This document shows, one piece after another, positions 22,276 to 31,353 of a stretch of 64,000 nt of DNA; within the stretch, counting starts at the first letter, position 1; every line of letters starts with the position of its first letter. This DNA is from Hofstenia miamia (Eukaryota; Xenacoelomorpha; Acoela). The stretch is from the NCBI GenBank assembly GCA_004352715.1, contig SCFE01000016.1:2085315-2149314 (forward strand), read 5' to 3'. The translations under genes and the position numbers were made by a program. The notes beneath the pieces were generated by a model that ran no database searches, was not told the DNA's origin, and was given only the letters and a program-made list of their open reading frames with translations.

Positions 22276-22504
22276 GACATTTTTTCGTCATCGGCAATGA
22301 ACAAAATGCTAATTTTATGACAATATTAGTATAAGCATTCAAAAACGAGAAAGAAAAACGTACATACACTTAAATTTGACTATTATTTATTGTATATTGA
22401 GATTTTGTTTCTGCATTTTGAAACATTAATGGTTTTGTATATGTGTTTGATTTAATATCGCGAATAATACCCATTTTAAGGCATTCTACAAATTACATTA
22501 TGTA

Positions 22505-23329
22505 GTTGTAATAACGTTTATTAAATATTAGAAATTGGGAGCTTTTGCATAAACTTGTTTTTGGTTTTTTCCGAAAAATTATTTTCCTTTATTACCGAAA
22601 TAAGGCGTTACGTTTTTTAACGAGTATTATTATCTCTCTGATTCAAATATTTATTAAGTTTTACATTGAATGTCATGTGTAGACGAAATTCGCTATAATA
22701 ACTTTATCATGCAGTGGGGAATTTCATATTTTCTTTTAATTAAATTTATTATTTATAAATGTTCGTTTTCTCTGAATAGTGAGAGAACGCGTCTGTGGAA
22801 ACATGTATTTATATTTATTTTAAAAATTATTTTTACTTGGAAATATTTATCGATTCCATTTTTAAAAAAGTTTTTGATTTTGCAATTGACACATGTGTTG
22901 CCTGTGAAACATTTATTTTTCTCAATGTTAAAAAAAAATGTTTTTGCTTGAAAATACTCATTAATTATGATATTTACTAAAGAAATTTAGCAATAAAATA
23001 TAATTCTAAACACGTAAATTTTGTGCATATAGAATTTCAATAGGTTTTAAAAATTGAATATATAATATGCATAGAAAAATTATTACATTTTAACAATAGA
23101 TTGCAACAATTCCAATCTCATGGGATTTTGAAAATTATTCAACATCTATGTATACGAAATTGGTTACATTTAAACAATAGACTGCCAACATAAAACCATT
23201 ATATTCTAATGACGTCAGAGATAGACAACCTTACATCGCCCCATGTTCAAATTCCACAATTACATAATAGCCACGCCCGCCAGGCGTCAAAGGTAAAAAA
23301 TATCAACGAGCTTCACTCGGATTCATACT
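22505..23329 (-). repeat. Right terminal inverted repeat of element A
   Basis: Reversed, it carries the blocks of the left arm (see 17,274-17,985) and a perfect TGACGTCA at 23,210-23,217. It also contains TAAATATTTCCAAGTAAAAA, which matches the left end of element B near 36,862, tying the two elements to one family. The outer end at 23,329 falls inside a LINE reverse-transcriptase gene. Confidence 0.75.
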
Positions 23330-23790
23330 ACGAAGGTATTTCCACCAGCGACGCTTTAGTACAAGCTATTGAAAAATGGAGAAAAATGATAGAATGATAT
23401 GAATAGTCAGCAGTAGTTTGCTTAGACCTTTCGGAAGCATTCGATACTATTCTTCATAGCATATTACTACAAAAAGTTAAATTTCTTGGTTTTTCTAATG
23501 ACAGCATAGGTCTCATCTCCAGTTACTTATACAATCGTATGCAAAGAGTTAAAATTAATGAATCTTTTTCAGATTGAGTATGTACTAAAAATGGGGTTCC
23601 GCAATGTACAATTTTGGGTCCCTTACTATTTAATATTTACATAAACGATTTGCCCGATTTATCAACATGTGACGCTATACAATATGCAGATGATACAATA
23701 GTATTAGTTCTAATAAATCTCCCGAAAAAGTCATTGAAAGTCTCGAAAAAATATACTTCTCTCGCTAAATATAATGCTTCTTTAAGACGA
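23330..23790 (+). pseudogene. LINE RT fragment interrupted by element A
   Basis: From the border of element A the frame continues a CR1/Jockey-type RT: GISTSDALVQAIEKWR, then CLDLSEAFDTI-HSILL near 23,420, [19 protein letters not shown] near 23,595-23,655, and QYADDT at about 23,680 (the catalytic YADD). Two stops lie in between. The 5' half of this LINE is not on the other side of element A. Confidence 0.75.
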
Positions 23791-25390
23791 AATATTTACA
23801 AAAATAATTACAATTACTAGCTTGGGCTATGGCGAATTTAGGTTAGATGCGGTCTATTGAATAATCACTATTATAAAATTTAACACCTCACCATTTGTAT
23901 TCAAGCCTTTCCTTTGTATAACTACAGAAGTATTTTTTAATTTCGTTTTGAATACTCTTAATTTATTTATTTGTTTTATACATTTAGGTAAATTATTCCA
24001 TATGTTTATTGATGTGTTGAGAAATGAATTTTTCATTATTTTCTTGTTATATGGAAGAGGCTTAATTTTTAGGGTTCTATGATTATGTCTAAGCAATATT
24101 TTAGAGGATAGAAAATTTGATTTGTGGTAAGGAACAATATGATTAAATATTTTAAAGAAAGTAGTTAATATGTTTTTATAAATAAGTTTTTGTTAATTTC
24201 TTGATTTCTGTATTTCAGTTATATAAATGATTAACTGCTATTTTTATAGCCCATTCTATTTGCACATTTAATTTCTTCAAAAGTTGTTGACTTATGTCGG
24301 TATACAATATGTTTAGATAAAGAAAGTGACTGTGTTAATGCGTGAATTAATTGAATTTTTGCTGTGGTTGGAAGCTGTTGTGATACATTGCTAAAAGCCT
24401 TAATTGAGATAGCCATTTTCTTAATAACACTCGTTATTTGTTTTGAGAATCAGAAATGATACCTAAATATTTAAAAGAATTAACTTGTTCTATGTATGCG
24501 TCATTGAATATAATTTAAATTGTGAACTTTTTGTGGAATTATTGTTAGATTTATGTCTAATTAGGAAAAATTGACTTTTAGATGAGTTTATTCTTAGTTT
24601 TAGTGAAGCAAAATACTGTGCAAGATGAGTGCAATTATATTCGAGAAATTTTATAGGAATTTCAGGAGTCTTATGTGAATTAAATAGCATTATATCATCA
24701 GCATATTGTATAACATTACATGTGATATGATTGCTCAAATCGTTTGCATACATATTGAATAGTAAAGGTCTCAAAATTCTGCCTTGTGGAACACCATTTT
24801 TGATAGAAATCCAGTCAGATAGAATTCCATTTAGTTTAACTCTTTATTTACAATTATGGAGATAGCTGCTTATAAGATCTGCACTTTTGTATGAGGAACC
24901 CAGAATTTTATTTTGTTTAATTAAAATGTGTTGGTCGATCGAGTAAAAAACTTTTGATAAATGTAGGCATGCAACTGCGGAGCACTCATCAATATTTATG
25001 GTATTTCTCCAATTTTCGGTAGCTGTTAACAAAGCATCATTTGTAGAAATATATTTACGAAAACCATATTGATTTCGAGAGTAAAGATTATGTTTACATA
25101 AATGTTCGTTAATATGATTAAAAAGAAGTCTTTCAAAAACCTTACTAAATGACGATGTAATAGAAGTAGGTCTATAGTTCAAGCAATCTTTTGGGTCATC
25201 TTTTTTAAGTAATGGAGTAATATTTGCCAATTTTAATTGGCCAGGAAAAATAGAATGTTTAATGCACGCGTTTATAATGTATAAAAGTGGCTCAGCTATT
25301 ATGTCTGGAGCAATTTTTAGAGACCATGTTGGAATAATGGAGGGTCTGCTAGATTTTTATTTTAAAGCTTGAATAGATTTGATAATTTCA
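23791..25390 (-). mobile_element. CR1/Jockey-like LINE, 5'-truncated, minus strand
   Basis: Read leftward: NITPLLKKDDPKDCLNYRPTS and FSKVFERLLFNHINEHL (25,220-25,110), NQYGFRKYISTNDALL near 25,050, GVPQG-ILRPLLFNMYANDL near 24,790-24,730, YADDIMLF near 24,700, the thumb (KLRINSSKSQFFLIRHKSN), SIKAFSNVSQQLP near 24,400, and a C-terminal NTSINIWNNLPK near 24,000. Stops split it into four frames. It meets the plus-strand LINE fragment tail to tail near 23,790. Confidence 0.8.
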
Positions 25391-25559
25391 AACTTAGTCA
25401 CGAATCTGAAAGAGACATAAACCAAAAATTCCTCAGAAAGTTTCAGGTACAACAAAATTGGGCTATTAAAGTAGCAGTTAATAATCATAGCTTTGTTATT
25501 ATGTATTAAGAATAAAGAATACAGAAAAGTTTCGCTATCCACAATGTTATATCTATATA

Positions 25560-25860
25560 AATGTCTTAAAAACATTTTTCAAAATAATTAATAATACTTT
25601 CCCATACAACAAAAATGACTTTTTCCCCGAAAAAATAATAAACAAAACAAAAGAACGCATTTAATTGAACCAATTACCAAAATATATCAAACAAATAAAT
25701 AAATTAGAAAACTTTAATATTGATATTAAAAAATACTTTTACACCTTTAATATAAAAAGACTGAAATGGTGAGGTTATGAATTTTACAATCCTGATTACT
25801 CTATTAAAAGAAACTAACATCGCCATAACCCAAGTTAATTGTCAATATTTATTGTAAGTA
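25560..25860 (+). pseudogene. LINE 3' end fragment
   Basis: The last codons of a LINE ORF2 (EPITKIYQTNK-like, then KKYFYTFN) and a 3' UTR are readable. The UTR shares ATGGTGAGGTT and CGCCATAACCCAAG with the 3' end of the minus-strand LINE at 23,820-23,890. It is a truncated 3' copy of a related family. Confidence 0.5.
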
Positions 25861-26027
25861 TTCCTTGTTTTGTTTAATTTTATTTTGTTTGTATTTCTAT
25901 TCTTGATGTTTTCAGAATTGTTATCAGTAATTCTTTATTTTTCAAACAATTTCTGAATATAGATATTTCTTCTTCTATTTGGACAGCAACTTAAATTTTC
26001 CTAAACATTAGATAGCATAGTAAAAAA

Positions 26028-26600
26028 ATGATTGTTTCAATTACAGCAATAAGTAATTTTTCTCACCTTCTAAGTATTAATGCAAAAATTCAGCTTTTTC
26101 ATGACTTAGTCTTAAGTCATCTAGATAATGCTTTCATATTATATACTGGAATTGACACACACTATCTCAGAAAATTTGAAATACAAACAAATTGGGAAAT
26201 TAATATTGCATTAGGCTGTTTGAAGAAAAAACGATCAATTTACGATGAATTAAAAGGAAACTTTTCGAAGCCCAATAATGGCAATGTATAAAACATCTTT
26301 GTGTAAAAAAATCCCTCTTTACAATACAACAAATTCCTAATTTTAAAACCTCACATATTCATAGTAAGCGCACCTTAGTTATAAGAAAAGGAAAATGACG
26401 TAAAAACAAATGTAAAATTCTTTTATTAATACTTCAATCCGTCTTTGGAATGAATTGCCTACAGAAATTAAAAAAACCAAGTCTCTAAAACTAAAATAAC
26501 ACAATTATATAAATCGCACAGGCCTGAATTGTTCGAATATAAGTGAAGAGCTTTCAAATTTATTAACGTTGAATATAATACTAATAGAAATTGAAACACT
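26028..26600 (+). pseudogene. LINE ORF2 C-terminal fragment
   Basis: From 26,028 the frame reads ITAISNFSHLLSINAKIQLF, matching the SIKAFSNVSQQLPTTAKIQL region of the minus LINE at 24,231-24,416. After frameshifts the C-terminal 'NTSIRLWNELPTEIKK' block appears at about 26,430-26,480. No RT core is present. Confidence 0.65.
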
Positions 26601-26639
26601 TTGAATTAAATGTAATTAAAATATTCTATGTAAATTTTG

Positions 26640-26640
<1 letters not shown>

Positions 26641-26670
<30 letters not shown>

Positions 26671-26672
26671 TA

Positions 26673-26702
<30 letters not shown>
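26641..26702. repeat. (TA)n tracts
   Basis: Two TA runs separated by a few bases, directly beside the hammerhead-like motif of Penelope copy I. Confidence 0.9.
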
Positions 26703-26709
<7 letters not shown>

Positions 26710-28080
26710 TAACCAGTTTCTATTCTAGAATCATCTTCAGATTGCGAAATTTGTGGGAATAATATTTACAATAAACTGCACTAAATTCTGCTTAAATTTG
26801 CATGCACTTAAAATAAATTTATTATGCTCATGTTTATTTGTGGTTTATTTAATAGATGATCTTTGGTATGGGTCTTAATAATCAAACCTGCAATTTTTGT
26901 TTTTGGTGTTTTCATTTTTGCATTAAAATTGTTCTTTTTTGACTGATGTTGATGCATGCATATTTCAGACATTAGATGACCAGAGAGATGTTCATTAATT
27001 CTAATTAGGAAATGGTGCTTGGCTTTATATTATTTTATTATAATATTAGATGTTTTCTTTCATAGCAGTATTGGTATTAACTTAGTTAATTTGAATTTCT
27101 TATTAATGGTCTTATTGCGTGCTTTTAAAAGATTTTGTTGATCTTCAATACATATGGAGATACAATATATTGGTATTTTACCTTCGTGATTAACTTGGTT
27201 CCATTCTATAGATTTCGAAGTGAGCTTGGTCAACAATATTCTTAATCAATTTATGTGTATAGTTTTCTTTTCTAATATTTAATAAAATTCGAAAATTGAT
27301 TCAATCATGTTATGATAATTTAAAGATATTATATTAATTCGATTGAATAAGCACTTAATTGTGTTTATCTTGTACATTGGTTCACAAAAAGATTGATAAG
27401 GGATGTATAAAGTGGTATTTGATGGTTTGCGATACATCTTTGTTTCATAGTAGTGTTGGTTCAAAGGCTCCTTTTAAAAATTTCATAAAATTTTCTACAT
27501 CTTCTTTATCTTCAAACATATCATCAAAGTATCTGTAATATGTAAGTGATTTTATCATCCTTAGTGTGTTAAATTATTCTTCAATTATATCCATGAGGTA
27601 GTGTCTAATGGCTACCCCATTTGTTCATAGATAGTTCCATTAAAGAAAAATTTTACATTGAGACAAGCTATATTCAACAATTTCCATAGGGCGGTGTGGG
27701 GTATATAAACTTCCTGTTCTGCTGCTAGATTCAAAATTTGATCTATGATTTTCTTAACAGGAATGTTTGTAAAAAGTGATTTTACATCAAAACTTACCGT
27801 GAATTTCTTTTTATTACGTATGTTTTCAAAGTCATTTCTTAGCTTATTAAGAAAAAATATCTATTAATTTATAGTTTGATGGAATGCACTTTTTCAATAA
27901 GTTGTCTAACCATTTCGAAATCTTATAAATAGGAGAATTAATCATAGATAAAAAGGTGTTTAAAAGGTGGATCTTGTTTCTATGAATTTTCGGAGGTTCA
28001 TACGTACGACTTGTTAGGCATCCAATACTATGAAATTCCTTATATAAATATAACGATATTTCTTTGTTTTTGACCAAATG
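26703..28080 (-). mobile_element. Penelope-like element, copy I (truncated)
   Basis: Read leftward from about 28,080: GCLTSRTYEPPKIHRNK, the 'PKIHK' block typical of Penelope RTs, then SMINSPIYKISKWLDNLLKK. The catalytic YRYFDDMFEDKEDVENF lies near 27,540-27,490, followed by KMYRKPSNTTLYIPYQSF (27,440-27,390). A damaged GIY-YIG part follows, with only RINEHLSGHLMSEICMHQHQ readable near 26,990-26,940. A 3' region ends at a hammerhead-like motif (26,711-26,740) and (TA)n. The GIY-YIG catalytic core is disrupted, so it is inactive. Confidence 0.8.
26711..26741 (-). ncRNA. Hammerhead-ribozyme-like core of Penelope copy I
   Basis: On the minus strand the sequence is CTGAAGA, a short self-complementary arm (ATTCTAGAAT) and GAAAC. 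This matches the CUGANGA...stem...GAAA arrangement of the hammerhead core known from Penelope-like elements. Cleavage competence is not shown; the flanking stems were not verified. Confidence 0.45.

Positions 28081-28122
<42 letters not shown>
28081..28122. repeat. (TA)n tract between the two Penelope copies
   Basis: About 40 bp of alternating TA. Confidence 0.95.
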
Positions 28123-28124
<2 letters not shown>

Positions 28125-28155
28125 TGATACTATTGTGCTCAGATTAATGCTATGT

Positions 28156-28184
28156 GACCGGTTTCGATTTCAAATCATCGTCAA
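28156..28184 (-). ncRNA. Hammerhead-ribozyme-like core of Penelope copy II
   Basis: On the minus strand: UUGACGA, a short hairpin GAUUUGAAAUC, then GAAACCGGUC. It resembles CUGANGA-stem II-GAAAC with GUC as a potential cleavage triplet. The first base differs from the consensus. Activity is not established. Confidence 0.5.
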
Positions 28185-28288
28185 TACAAATTTTGTAGTA
28201 ATATAATTTACAATTCACTACATTTAATTCTGTTAAATATGCATACACTAAAAGATATTTATTATGTTGGTGGTGCTTTGTTTATTAA

Positions 28289-28528
28289 TTAGTCTTGTTT
28301 ATTCGAGTTCTTAATAATTTGGGCTTCAGAAATCTTAGTATTAGGTGTTTTCATAATGATCTTAAAATTATTGATGTTTGGTCGCTGTTGGTGAGTATAA
28401 ATTTTGGAATTTAAATGTCCTGATAGGTGTTCATTAACCCGAGTTTGAAGATGTCGCTTTGTTTCACCGATGTAAGAATGGTGACATTCTTCACATGTAA
28501 ACTTGTATACAATTGATGAAACAAGCAT
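28289..28528 (-). pseudogene. GIY-YIG endonuclease domain of Penelope copy II
   Basis: The frame reads SIVYKFTCEECHHSYIGETK, RHLQTRVNEHLSGHL, then an EAQIIKN block. This is the GIY-YIG nuclease: the 'VYK..C..C...YIGET' variant with its preceding Cys pair is diagnostic of Penelope-like elements, and R and E residues follow in the expected positions. It would nick DNA for retrotransposition. The frame is open for 79 codons but separated from the RT by stops. Confidence 0.85.
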
Positions 28529-29289
28529 CTCTTAAATCGGATCTTTGTTGCGAAATATATGACAGGTCTTCTTAGTTTCTAATATTGGTCTTATTCTTAA
28601 TTTTCTTTATCCTTAGATTTAGCAGTTGTTAGTGATTTTCAATATATGGCACCTTCCAATAGATTGGTTTTTTATCATTAGATTGATCTTGGTTACACAT
28701 TACTTCAGGCTTCTTTGTTAGCTGTTGATCAACATACCTCTTAATTAATTGATGTGGATAGCCATTATTTTCCAAAATTTTATATAATTCAGAAATTAAT
28801 TCAATTAAATTCTATTAATTTGAAGACATTTTGATTATACCATTAAAAAGCATTTGATGTTATCAATTTTATACTTTGAATCATAATATGAATGAAATGG
28901 AATATTAAGATTGGTATTTGTTGGTTTTCGAAATATCTTACTGTGGTAAGAATGATTATTGTATGTTATTGCAACATCCAGAAAATTTAATTTATTGTTC
29001 ACTGGGTATTCCATTGTAAATTGTAACTCGTTTAAGCAATTGTTCATAAAGTTCTTGAAATTTTCAATATCATATTGGTTTTCGAATATAGTAAAAATGT
29101 CATCAACATATCTATGATATGCAATGGGCTTTGTGATTTTTAAGGTATCCATATTCTTTGCGATGATATCCATGGCAAAGGATATATATATACTATTTTA
29201 ACCATCCTTGCTGTGTATTAATATTAAGCTGGGAGTTACCCTCAATCTTTGTGTGTTATCGTGTGACAGACATACTTTGAAGCAAGAAA

Positions 29290-30065
29290 ATGTATATTTC
29301 GTTTAATGCACAGACAATAATTTACATAATTAATTATTTTTCAGATTTAGGTATTTTAGAACTATCCTCATTCAACTTTTCTGATAAGCTTGGAGCAAAT
29401 GGATTCGCTCCAATAACAACTGATACGGGAGATTCGTACATCAGATACGTATGCATTTGCATAGTACTAATTGGTTTTCCAGGTAATATCTTAGTTCTTA
29501 TACTATTTCAGAAAGATGCAGTAAAGCGATATATAGGAAAAATTTCAGTAATAATGAAGTCCTTGGCAGTAATGGATCTCATTGCATGCTCATGCATGCT
29601 GGTTTTTAACATATTTCCTGATTATTTATCAAGGTTTTTTAATCTGCCAATACTTTGCAGTCTATTTTACAGTTCATTTGCATTTTGGGGTGCAACAGCT
29701 GCTTCAGGATACCATATGATGATGATTGGAATTGAGCGTTACCTTGCTATACAATATCCGTTTTGGCATAGGAACAAAATCCAAAAAAAGCATTTGTTTC
29801 TCATGTGCTTAATTTCATATTTGATGGGGTTTGAAGTTGGTCAGGGTTGGATAATTCCGCTTTATGACTATAAGAACGCTTCATGCACATTTCAGCCCGA
29901 TGTTTTCACTGGGTACTACAAAAAAATCATCGGAATAACTACGATATTTTCAGTTCTTCTCATACCAATGGTAATCATTACATTTTGTTATGCAAAAATT
30001 ACTTAGCATTAATAAAAAAGAATTTTGGTGATGCTAGCAGTGCAGTATTGAAAACCCTACTCATT
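29290..30065 (+). CDS. Rhodopsin-family GPCR, exon 1 (TM1 to ICL3), with an apparent frameshift
   Basis: Seven-helix receptors of class A couple extracellular ligands to G proteins at the plasma membrane. The frame shows TM1 (GFPGNILVLILF), TM2 (KSLAVMDLIACSCMLVF), TM3 ending with the E-R-Y form of the DRY motif (GIERYLAIQYPF), TM4 and TM5 (IFSVLLIPMVIITFCYAKI). It then hits TAG at 30,004 in ICL3. One frame over, the sequence continues sensibly (LALIKKNFGDASSAVLKTLLI) to a donor GTAAGT at 30,066. A one-base shift in the AAAAA run near 29,994 would explain this, either as a mutation or as an assembly error. The true start is unclear; a TTTTTCAG at 29,336-29,343 could be an acceptor, in which case residues before DLGILEL are intronic. 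Confidence 0.8.
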
Positions 30066-30405
30066 GTAAGTAATTTAATAACAGACATATCTTTTGAATA
30101 TTTCCCAAACAAACTATTTTCTTGTATTTCATTAATACTAATCAAATTATTTTCCTCCAAATTTCTAAATAGTATGTGTTGAAATATATGTATATGTAAA
30201 TCAAACTTTATGATCGACTGCAAAAACTATCAGAAAAAGCTTATTGCATGAATTTAGGGCTTAATTTAATTGTCTTTCAGTCAAAGGTTAAAATGTTTTA
30301 TACAATTAATAAGTGTTGAAAAGATTGCTGCTGAATATCTTTAATGAACTACTCTTTACTAAATATGTTTGTAAATATATGAATTTCCAAAGAACATTCT
30401 TTTAG

Positions 30406-30642
30406 ACCATTCTTGCTTATATAATTTGTTGGGTTCCTAATCAAGTGACGTGGATCTTATTTACACAAGGAATTGATGTTCATCTAGATGGATCATGGTA
30501 CAATGTATGCTCAGATATGGTAGCTTTCAGCAGTTGTGTTAACTTCATTATTTACTTTGTAACAATACGAGTCTTCAGAAAAGAATTATTTGCCTTCTTA
30601 ACGCTAAAGTGCATACGAAATAGAATTTCTCGGCAAGAATAG
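30406..30642 (+). CDS. GPCR exon 2 (TM6, TM7, C-tail)
   Basis: After the acceptor CTTTTAG (30,405) the frame is in phase 0 with exon 1: TILAYIICWVPNQVTWILF is TM6 with the class A CWxP motif, then VHLDGSWYNVC and TM7 (FSSCVNFIIYFVTI) with NFIIY in place of NPxxY. A basic helix 8 region and short tail end at TAG. The intron is about 340 bp. The variant ERY/NFIIY motifs are compatible with a lineage-specific orphan or peptide receptor; the ligand is unknown. The poly(A) signal is likely at 30,980. Confidence 0.8.
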   Translation, partial: TILAYIICWVPNQVTWILFTQGIDVHLDGSWYNVCSDMVAFSSCVNFIIYFVTIRVFRKELFAFLTLKCIRNRISRQE

Positions 30643-30979
30643 TAGTGCGAGGAGACAAATTCGTTGTGTTAGAAATCGATCAAAATGCAATTTGATGCTA
30701 TATGCTCTGCGGAATTTCGTTTGTAAGTTGCATAAATTATGATTTGAAAACAATCATCAGACTTTTACGGTTAATTTGTAAAAACCTGAAAATACATAAT
30801 TAAGCAGTTTATTAGTATTCCATATCTTAGATATTGCCTTTATCTTAGATTTTAGAATAAGAACAATTTTAGGCAAAACGAGTCATACCCTGAAAGTAAT
30901 TTAGTTTCATTTATTGCAATTAACGTAGTTTTGAAGCACTCATATAATTGCTCTATATTAAAGTTTCATGCTATGATTG

Positions 30980-30985
30980 AATAAA
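30980..30985 (+). terminator. Possible polyadenylation signal of the GPCR gene
   Basis: AATAAA lies 338 bp after the GPCR stop codon in otherwise noncoding sequence, followed by a T-rich stretch. Confidence 0.35.
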
Positions 30986-31072
30986 GTATGTGGCCGTGAT
31001 TTTTTTATTGTTTTCAACATTAAGTTTTAATTGTGTTGAAATATTTCACGTAAACATTAATTTAATATAAAT

Positions 31073-31075
<3 letters not shown>

Positions 31076-31118
<43 letters not shown>

Positions 31119-31294
31119 ATNNNNNNNNNNNNNNNNNNNNNNNNNNNNNNNNNNNNNNNNNNNNNNNNNNNNNNNNNNNNNNNNNNNNNNNNNNNNNNNN
31201 NNNNNNNNNNNNNNNNNNNNNNNNNNNNNNNNNNNNNNNNNNNNNNNNNNNNNNNNNNNNNNNNNNNNNNNNNNNNNNNNNNNNNNNNNNNNNN

Positions 31295-31352
<58 letters not shown>
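31076..31352. repeat. (TA)n, gap 31121-31294, and (ATT)n tract
   Basis: TA and ATT microsatellites flank 174 Ns. Apparent poly-Ile/Tyr frames here are microsatellite translations. Confidence 0.95.

Positions 31353-31353
<1 letters not shown>

Larger units (their letters stand above)
17274..23329 (-). mobile_element. Polinton/Maverick-like element A, about 6 kb, decayed
   Basis: The ends are long inverted repeats. Left starts AGTAATACCCGAGTGAAG; the right end, reversed, starts AGTATGAATCCGAGTGAAG. Both match the AG...CT ends known for Polintons. Internal TIR blocks match for several hundred bp. Genes face left: a small orphan ORF relic, two near-identical minor-capsid-like genes, and an orphan ORF. 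No integrase, polymerase or major capsid gene is present. Sequence is shared with element B (36,331 onward) at 17,985-18,600. The flanking hexamers (GTCAAT left, ACGAAG right) do not match, so the copy has probably been rearranged. Confidence 0.75.
28123..29195 (-). mobile_element. Penelope-like element, copy II, 5'-truncated
   Basis: Copy II begins just upstream of the RT active site. It reads AYHRYVDDIFTIFENQ near 29,110 (the YVDD catalytic motif), then FTMEYPVNNKLNFLDVAITY and KIFRKPTNTNLNIPFHSYYD, as in Penelope RTs. After stops the GIY-YIG endonuclease follows at 28,528-28,289. A hammerhead-like motif lies at 28,156-28,184 next to (TA)n. RT and endonuclease frames are separated by stops, so it is dead. 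It follows copy I in the same orientation. Confidence 0.85.
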
